Below are positions 57,954 through 64,000 of a stretch of 64,000 bases of DNA, piece by piece. The notes under the pieces were generated by a model. That model was not told the DNA's origin, did no database searches, and saw nothing but the letters and a program-made list of their open reading frames with translations. The translations under genes and the position numbers were made by a program. How positions within the stretch are numbered: position 1 is the first letter of the stretch; the number at the start of each line of letters is the position of its first letter. Origin of the DNA: Girardinichthys multiradiatus (lineage: Eukaryota; Chordata; Actinopteri; Cyprinodontiformes; Goodeidae). The stretch covers positions 27,111,958 to 27,175,957 of the forward strand of contig NC_061805.1 in assembly GCF_021462225.1 (NCBI RefSeq), given 5' to 3'.

Positions 57954-59222
57954 CAGGGGTTGGAAAATGAAACTGAAACACCTGGTTTTAGACCACAATA
58001 ATTTATTAGTATGGTGTAGGGCCTCCTTTTGTGGCCAAATACAGCGTCAATTCGTCTTGGGAATGACATATACAAGTCCTGCACAGTGGTCAGAGGGATT
58101 TTAAGCCATTCTTCTTGCAGGATAGTGGCCAGGTCACTACATGATACTGGAGGAGGAAAACATTTCCTGACTCGCTCCTCCAAAACACCCCAAAGTGGCT
58201 CAATAATATTTAGATCTGGTGACTGTGCAGGCCATGGGAGATGTTCAACTTCACTTTCATGTTCATCAAACCAATCTTTCACCAGTCTTGCTGTGTGTAT
58301 TGGTGCATTGTCGTCCTGATACACGGCACCGCCTTCAGGATACAATGTTTGAGCCATTGGATGCACATGGTCCTCAAGAATGGTTCGGTAGTCCTTGGCA
58401 GTGACGCGCCCATCTAGCACAAGTATTGGGCCAAGGGAATGCCATGATATGGCAGCCCAAACCATCACTGATCCACCCCATGCTTCACTCTGGGCATGCA
58501 ACAGTCTGGGTGGTACGCTTCTTTGGGGCTTCTCCACACCGTAACTCTCCCGGATGTGGGGAAACAGTAAAGTTGGACTCATCAGAGAACAATACATGTT
58601 TCACATTGTCCACAGCCCAAGATTTGCGCTCCTTGCACCATTGAAACCGACGTCTGGCATTGGCATGAGTGACCAAAGGTTTGTCTATAGCAGCCCGGCC
58701 GTGTATATTGACCCTGTGGAGCTCCCGACGGACAGTTCTGGTGGAAACAGGAGAGTTGAGGTGCACATTTAATTCTGCTGTGATTTGGGCAGCCGTGGTT
58801 TTATGTTTTTTGGATACAATCCAGGTTAGCACCCGAACATCCCTTTCAGACAGCTTCCTCTTGCGTCCACAGTTAATCCTGTTGGATGTGGTTCGTCCTT
58901 CTTGGTGGTATGCTGACATTACCCTGGATACCGTGGCTCTTGATACATCACAATGACTTGCTGTCTTGGTCACAGATGCGCCAGCAAGACGTGCACCAAC
59001 AATTTGTCCTCTTTTGAACTCTGGTATGTCACCCATAATGTTGTGTGCATTTCAATATTTTGAGCAAAACTGTGCTCTTACCCTGCTAATTGAACCTTCA
59101 CACTCTGCTCTTACTGGTGCAATGTGCAATCAATGAAGACTGGCTACCAGGCTGGTCCAATTTAGCCATGAAACCTCCCACACTAAAATGACAGGTGTTT
59201 CAGTTTCATTGTGCATCCCCTG
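57954..59222 (-). mobile_element. Tc1-like DNA transposon, complete ends, DD36E spacing
   Basis: Inverted ends cagggg...aatgaaactgaaacacc (left) and the complement of the same motif on the right (ggtgtttcagtttcatt...cccctg), roughly 27 bp, with a TA immediately outside each end (57952-57953 and 59223-59224). Its 1,269 bp carry one transposase gene on the minus strand. The spacing and size fit the family described as Incomer (DD36E); this naming is from memory. It is the best-preserved DNA transposon of the window. Confidence 0.9.
58006..59036 (-). pseudogene. Tc1-like transposase (DD36E), nearly intact, three frameshifts
   Basis: Starts at ATG 59036 with MGDIPEFKRGQIVGARLAG, VTKTASHCDVSRATVSRVM (helix-turn-helix), GRKRKLSERDVRVLTWIV, and reaches LFSDESNFTV with the first catalytic aspartate. 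The frame then shifts near 58565 and again near 58490 before GSVMVWAAISW. It continues through YQDDNAPIHTARLV (second aspartate) and WPAQSPDLNIIEPLW (glutamate), with 36 residues between these two. A third frame change near 58035 stops the reading from reaching the normal ...PTPY stop at 58006-58008, so the open frame runs on through the inverted repeat to 57764. All three catalytic residues are present. Confidence 0.9.
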
Positions 59223-59224
59223 TA

Positions 59225-61407
59225 TATGCTAGTTGCATTCCTGTATTTTGTCTTGTTTTTTTGTAATAAGTTAACTGCTCAATATCAAAATCATCATGTT
59301 GGCCTTTAATCACTCCTCCCAACTCTCCCGATGTTGTTATAAGATACAGTCTAATATATTCTGAAGGGGGAGGAGATACTGAATGTTTGGGCTGAACATT
59401 ACAAACAGTAAGCTTGAAGCATGTAAATAAGATGCAGCAGTCAGGTGTTTGTGCTGCTGGCTAATCACCAAGGGAATTAAGCATTGCAAATGCTATATGT
59501 GCATCATTAACATCATTTACATGGATCCGTTCACATCCACAATAATGACCCTGCAGCAATACAGGCTTTTAAAAAGAGGACAGAGGCTAATTTGTGTAGA
59601 TTATAAGCATACTGTGCAGCACCCAGAATGCATATTAAACCTGCTGTACATACTGTAAATACTGTATGATCCTAAGACTGAAATACCAATCATCTTCTAT
59701 TTTAAATTATGAAAAATAAACAGTAGGTGAAATACAAAATAACACAGATTAAACTATATGCCAGTTTTACCACATTATTTTAAATTAAAAAACAAAATAT
59801 ACCAGTTTAATGGATGCTTTACGTTCTAATTCTTGTTTGTGTTTGCATTGGTTTTTGTAATTCTGTCATGGGTGTGCAAACTGAATATTTCAATTATCCA
59901 CATTTTTATGGTTAATTATTCTTTACTTTTTAGTTGTGCTCACTTTGCCCTGTTCATTTCTGCCTACTCTCTTGATATATTTTGTAGCAGCTTCTATTTA
60001 ATTTGTAGTTTTTGGTTGCAGTATGTTATTGAGTTGTGTGCAGCTTTTTTGTTTAATTGTAATTTTGCAGTTTTGCATTAATAATGTGGCCATGTATTTT
60101 GTTATATTATTCATTTAACAGATGTTTTGGTTATTCTACTTTATACATTTATTTGAGAAATTCTGCAAGCTCTCTTTATTATTTGCTGTCAAGGAAGAAT
60201 ACAATCATTTGATTTGTTGACTTCAGCCCATTGTTTTTTTGGTTTGCCTCACTAATGTGAACATGCTGGCAAATTTGGCCTTTAACTTTTCTTGTTGTGT
60301 TTAACAAGATATGGAGGTTTTTTATTAAATGCAGTGTTTTGCGTGTCAGGACCACCATACATAACCAGAGAAAGGTAATTTCCGTAGCATCTCAATAAAT
60401 CGGGATAAATAAATGTATCCAATAAACTGGAATATCATTAAATTATTTCTTTATTTATTTTAGTAATTAAAATATTTCACTATAATATAATCAACCAAAA
60501 AGCTGCACACCAGCTCAGTAGCAGACTGGAACCAAAAATAAACTAAACAGAAAACTCTCACAAAATATATGAAGGGAATAAGTAGAAATGCATATAGCAA
60601 AGAAATTAAAACTTTTATATTTTAATTAATTGCGGTGCACCTGCAAATAAACAATTCTTAAGCAACTGTTCAGCAAATAACAGCCATATGGTAGTTTGGT
60701 TACATAAGTTGTTCAGTTTGTAATTTCTGCTGCGGTGTTTCTGCATATTGTTGGTCAGAACAATAAACAATACTGCAAGACAGAATTACTGCAGAGAAAA
60801 AAGGGTTAAATGTAGACATCACTAACTGAATATGATTAACAATCAAGTTCTGGGATAATGTTACCTTATACTACCTATTTGCTGTTTTTCTTCAACGCAT
60901 ACTGTATATATACTTAAAAGACCCATGTTCCTAAATACAACCTTTGTAAGTCAAATGATAATATAACATAAAATACTATATGGTGGTATTTTATATATCT
61001 CAATTTGTTGACACTATCTAAAAAATGTATTCATAATATTTTTAATGCAGAAGAATATGTTCAGTAGAAAGATTCAAAACTGTAAAACCTAACATAAATA
61101 ACACTATATCAATGAAGAGGTCTCAAGCCGCCTTCAGGCTTCTTCCACAGTACAATCAAATGATGAATGTTTTCAAAAATGATTTGATCAAATGCCAGCA
61201 GATGCTAGCCTGAATTTTAATGCCTTGCTCTGAGTAATGAATAACTGCAATCATGCTGCTGCCTCTTTGCACATGGTCCCATTTATTGGAAATTCATAAC
61301 ATGCGTCTTTTGACTCCTATATTTGTTTTAATAACCAGTGTTATTCTACGTATGTCAAAGGTCTTTTATTTGAAACCAAGAACAATTTTAAAAAGGTATA
61401 AGCCTAC
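59225..61407. other. grid1: Intron 5' portion just after exon A
   Basis: AT-rich, no repeat recognised. Ends with the exon A donor. Confidence 0.4.
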
Positions 61408-61603
61408 CTTGCGAATGCCTTCCCTCGACTCCTCAACATTATTATCTGCTCCTCCAGTGTGATTAATCATCCGCCACATCTGAGAGTACATGGGATCTCT
61501 CTCAAAGGGGTTCATAGCCTTTGAGCGCACCTGATCATATACTGCAGAGTCCAACACTGTCCCATAAGGCAACTCAGTCTGCTTTGATAAGTCCTGCAGA
61601 GAC
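61408..61603 (-). CDS. grid1: Delta ionotropic glutamate receptor (GluD1-like), internal coding exon A, S2 ligand-binding lobe
   Basis: Internal exon of a delta-type glutamate receptor, a postsynaptic membrane protein that binds D-serine/glycine and bridges to presynaptic cerebellins and neurexin. The minus strand shows a polypyrimidine tract and AG acceptor just above 61603 and a GT donor (gtaggct) below 61408. The 196-nt exon starts with the third base of a split codon and then has 65 whole codons. The protein reads SLQDLSKQ near the start, then [28 protein letters not shown] and [12 protein letters not shown]. These blocks match the S2 lobe just after the M3 helix in delta receptors. Wording such as [11 protein letters not shown] and NPFERD is nearer to what I recall of GRID1 than GRID2; the a/b teleost paralogue cannot be decided. 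The M3 exon (SYTANLAAFLT) is not seen up to 64000. The open frame extends past the exon only because the flanking intron happens to lack early stops. Confidence 0.9.
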
Positions 61604-61946
61604 CTAAAAAGAAACAAGCAGTAAAAAGATAATCGAATGAGTCAATCTATCCTTCTATTACAAGCAGCATACAGACTATCCCTGTGGTCCATGACTGTAG
61701 CTGTACCTCCTATATAACTAAGCACTGATTTGATGATCTAAAGACTCCACTGTTTCAAACTACCTATTGAGGTTTAGATGTTGCAGTCACATAAAAATGA
61801 AATGTGGTGAATCTGGGCTATTCTGAACATGTGATTATAGTTCTTCACATGTTTATGTTTCTTACATGTATATTAAGGAACCACAAGCTTCTTGAATGTT
61901 GATGTGTTAAAGTCATCAAAGTAGTAAAAAAAACTGATCAGTTAGA
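61604..61946. other. grid1: End of the preceding intron
   Basis: Carries the pyrimidine-rich acceptor tract of exon A (on minus). Nothing else seen. Confidence 0.5.
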
Positions 61947-62154
61947 ATGGTAAATGGACTGACCTTGTAGAGTGCATGTTTAGTCATATTGACCACTCAA
62001 AGTGCTTTTAAGACTAGAGAGACATTGCGATTCATACACCAATAGGTAAGCAACTTGGGGTTAAATGCCTAAGGGTATGTCAATAAGTAGCAAAATCAAA
62101 ACCTACAAATGTTCTGATTGCAAGAGGACTACTCTTCTCACTGAGCCATACAGC
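61947..62154 (-). mobile_element. tRNA-derived SINE-like element, degenerate copy
   Basis: Same body as 46801-47035 (atggtaaatggactgacc, tattgaccactcaaagtgc). On the minus strand an A-box-like tggctcagtgaga lies near 62136-62148, and the B box is eroded to ggttttgattttg. Confidence 0.6.
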
Positions 62155-62784
62155 TGAGCACATTGTTAGAGATGATCAAAAGTCATTGTTCATGAAGCAC
62201 TAATCACTTACATTTGCAGTCCTCCATTATCTTTAATGTCCCCACTGTGTGAACAAAGATTGGCAAATACCTTTTTCTTCTATAGCCATATGCTTTTGAG
62301 TTACTGGTATCAGGCCCTGAAGCTTACCAGTTTAACTTCAGTAAGTATGGAAAAAGCATTACCGGAAATGTTTTATTACTTTATTGAGATTTTTGGTACC
62401 ATAAACAAATATTTTATTGATTGTACCAATTGTAATATATCTCTGAAGGTCATTCTCATTTCATACACAAAACTGGTAAGTTGTTTTATTTCTTTTTTGT
62501 GCAATAAAAAACAGGAAAAGTTTCAAAAAGATGACTGTATCAACAAATATGAAGTTGATACATATGCTTTTAAGTGAGCATATCAAGGAGGAAAGTGATC
62601 ATTACTGACACGATCTTAGGAAATGGCAGTCTGTTAAAGCAAGCTACTTACTGCAGATTTGAATTTAAATCTATATATAGCTGAACTGATTGCCTCATAT
62701 GTTCCCAACAAAACTCTTCACTTTAAGACTGCCATTGGTTTCCAAGGTCTCTAGAAGTAAAATAAGGGCATAGCTTTCTGGTGT
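62155..62784. other. grid1: Intronic DNA with a 113-codon open frame
   Basis: The frame 62236-62577 has no motif and lies on the strand opposite to the gene. No M3-type exon was found on either strand. Confidence 0.4.
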
Positions 62785-63390
62785 CAGACTATTTTTAACT
62801 GACCAGCTCCTAGGTTTTTTATCCAACGCAGACATCTTTTGTTATGATTTGTGGGTGTTTTTGGGTTTTGTTGGTCTTATTTCACAGTTGAAGTTTTGAA
62901 TCATGCTTCTGTTAATTTTTCTGGTCATGTTTTTGTTCATGTTTTGTCAAGTTTGGTTTTTGGATCTGGTTATGCTTTTGTTTCATGTTTTTCTAGTTAT
63001 GTTTCTATTAGTTTGTATTCTTGAATTCCTGTTTTGCTCAGTCACGTTTGTTCTCTCCTGTCAATTAAGTTTATTTGGTTCACCTGCACCTAGTTAATCT
63101 ATCTCCTTGCTTCACCTGGTTCACACTCCATATATACATCTCCATTCTGTTTATTCCTTGCGGAAATATTTTTCAGATCATGCTCTTGTCCTGTTATTCA
63201 CGCCAAGCCTGTCTTGCCAGCCAGCCCATGTCTGTTTTTGCCTGTCTTGCCTGTCCGTTTATTGTTTTGGTTCCTGCCTCCTCCTATGAGTGAGTTTTTT
63301 GTTATTAAATCTTTTTTCACCTACCATCATGCTGCCTGCTAGTCTGCAATCTGGGTTCGTCCGTTGCTCAAGTCCTAACATCTTGTCTAC
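62785..63390 (+). repeat. T-rich dispersed repeat, copy 3
   Basis: T-rich start, pyrimidine-rich middle (cacctgcacctagttaatct), a run of gcctgtcttgcc words, ttattaaatctttttt, and an end with gctgcctgctagtctgc. Same layout as copies at 8510 and 51590. Confidence 0.45.
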
Positions 63391-64000
63391 TAAAACTTTC
63401 TTTCTGAAAAAAAAAAAAATCATACAGTGGCTTACATAATCCTGTCCTATGTATCTATTTTTGCTGCTATAGGGATAGGTTGTTGGAAGATATAATAACG
63501 AATTTCACTCTGCTAGACATCAGTTTTCTCCAACAACAAATGCTTCCAGTTCTGTTAGAAAATAAAAATATCTTACCATAAATAGAAAATGAAGAACCAA
63601 ACTTAGCAGTAGGTAAAAGTCAGGATTGATCATCTTAAACCAATTCTCGCCTCAGATTAGGCTTCTAGCATGCACGGCCCACTACAACAAGTTTAACAGG
63701 GAAAATAAGCCGTTTTGCCATCTAGTGGGCAGTTTAGTAGTGTGGGATGAAAAAAAAAAAAAACTTCATACAGACTTTAAATCATGCACACTTTAAATTT
63801 AACTTGACATTAATGAAGGATGCCCCTTCAAAATACTCTAAGAGGGTGTATTTCATGACCATACAGCCTACCAAGCAAAACACAATTCCCTAATTTGTGG
63901 GAAAATCTAGTTCAAAATGTATTCTTCCTGTAACGTGTTCACAAGAAGAGGTGGCAGCAGAAAAACTGTCTCAACATCATCACACAATTCAAAGTGCTAA
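63391..64000. other. grid1: Intronic DNA to window edge
   Basis: AT-rich with two A-runs (about 63407 and 63750). Nothing recognised. Confidence 0.4.

Larger units (their letters stand above)
7611..61407 (-). other. grid1: grid1 intron between exons A and B (53.8 kb)
   Basis: Defined by the donor below 61408 and the acceptor above 7610. Its 53,797 bp contain all the mobile elements listed between these points, on both strands. I found no further exon-like block with both homology and splice sites inside it. Very large introns are known for GRID genes in mammals; the size here is measured from the two exon boundaries. Confidence 0.85.

Noticed and set aside
62236..62577. 113-codon open frame near exon A
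   Set aside because: On the opposite strand to the receptor gene, without motif. It does not encode the expected M3 region.

Overview
This is vertebrate, most probably teleost (ray-finned fish), nuclear DNA. It is AT-rich and intron-dominated. It carries the usual fish repeat set: Rex3 (RTE-clade) LINEs, another LINE family, several Tc1-like DNA transposons, a pogo-like element, MITEs and tRNA-derived SINEs. I see no bacterial-type operons, rRNA genes or CRISPR arrays. The species cannot be fixed from the sequence alone.

The only host gene I can support is a delta-type ionotropic glutamate receptor on the minus strand, best matched to GRID1 (GluD1). Two consecutive coding exons are visible. 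Exon A (61408-61603) begins in the S2 half of the ligand-binding domain. Exon B (7444-7610) continues it without a break in phase. Both have AG/GT splice sites, and the protein joins as ...GIRK|VKYG... The intron between them is 53,797 bp and makes up most of the window. Positions 1-7443 are the start of the next intron (M4 and the cytoplasmic tail would lie beyond the left edge). Positions 61604-64000 are the end of the preceding intron (M3 would lie beyond the right edge).

The large intron is filled with mobile DNA, from left to right: a Tc1-like DD34E relic (9.45-10.97 kb), an unassigned C-rich block (11.1-12.2 kb), a 5'-truncated Rex3 with a 13-bp target-site duplication (14.3-17.0 kb), a SINE (18.2 kb), a possible solo LTR (22.1 kb), a MITE (24.5 kb), a Sleeping Beauty-type relic (28 kb), a perfect hairpin that looks like a template-switch scar (30.6 kb), a further MITE (31 kb), a LINE lacking its RT domain (32.5-33.4 kb) next to a pogo-like element with intact ends (33.46-34.34 kb), a further Tc1 relic (35 kb), a Tc1-like copy split by a LINE tail (40.1-41.5 kb), a composite repeat with internal tandem units (42.5-45.8 kb), a Harbinger-like candidate with a SINE inside (46.7-48.9 kb), a LINE interrupted by a DD38E Tc1-like element (49.0-51.3 kb), a second, older Rex3 in plus orientation (53.5-55.3 kb), a SINE (55.4 kb), two fused Tc1 fragments (56.3-57.75 kb) and a nearly complete DD36E Tc1-like element with intact ends (57.95-59.22 kb).

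No mobile element here has an intact reading frame. The biology of the locus is one neuronal receptor gene whose giant intron has collected transposons of different ages, often nested. I did not find a novel multi-gene system. The most unusual items are the template-switch hairpin, the 42.5-45.8 kb composite repeat, the pogo-like element that keeps a DNA-binding exon, and three different DDE spacings of Tc1-like transposases in one intron. Family names rest on recalled similarity, not on database searches.
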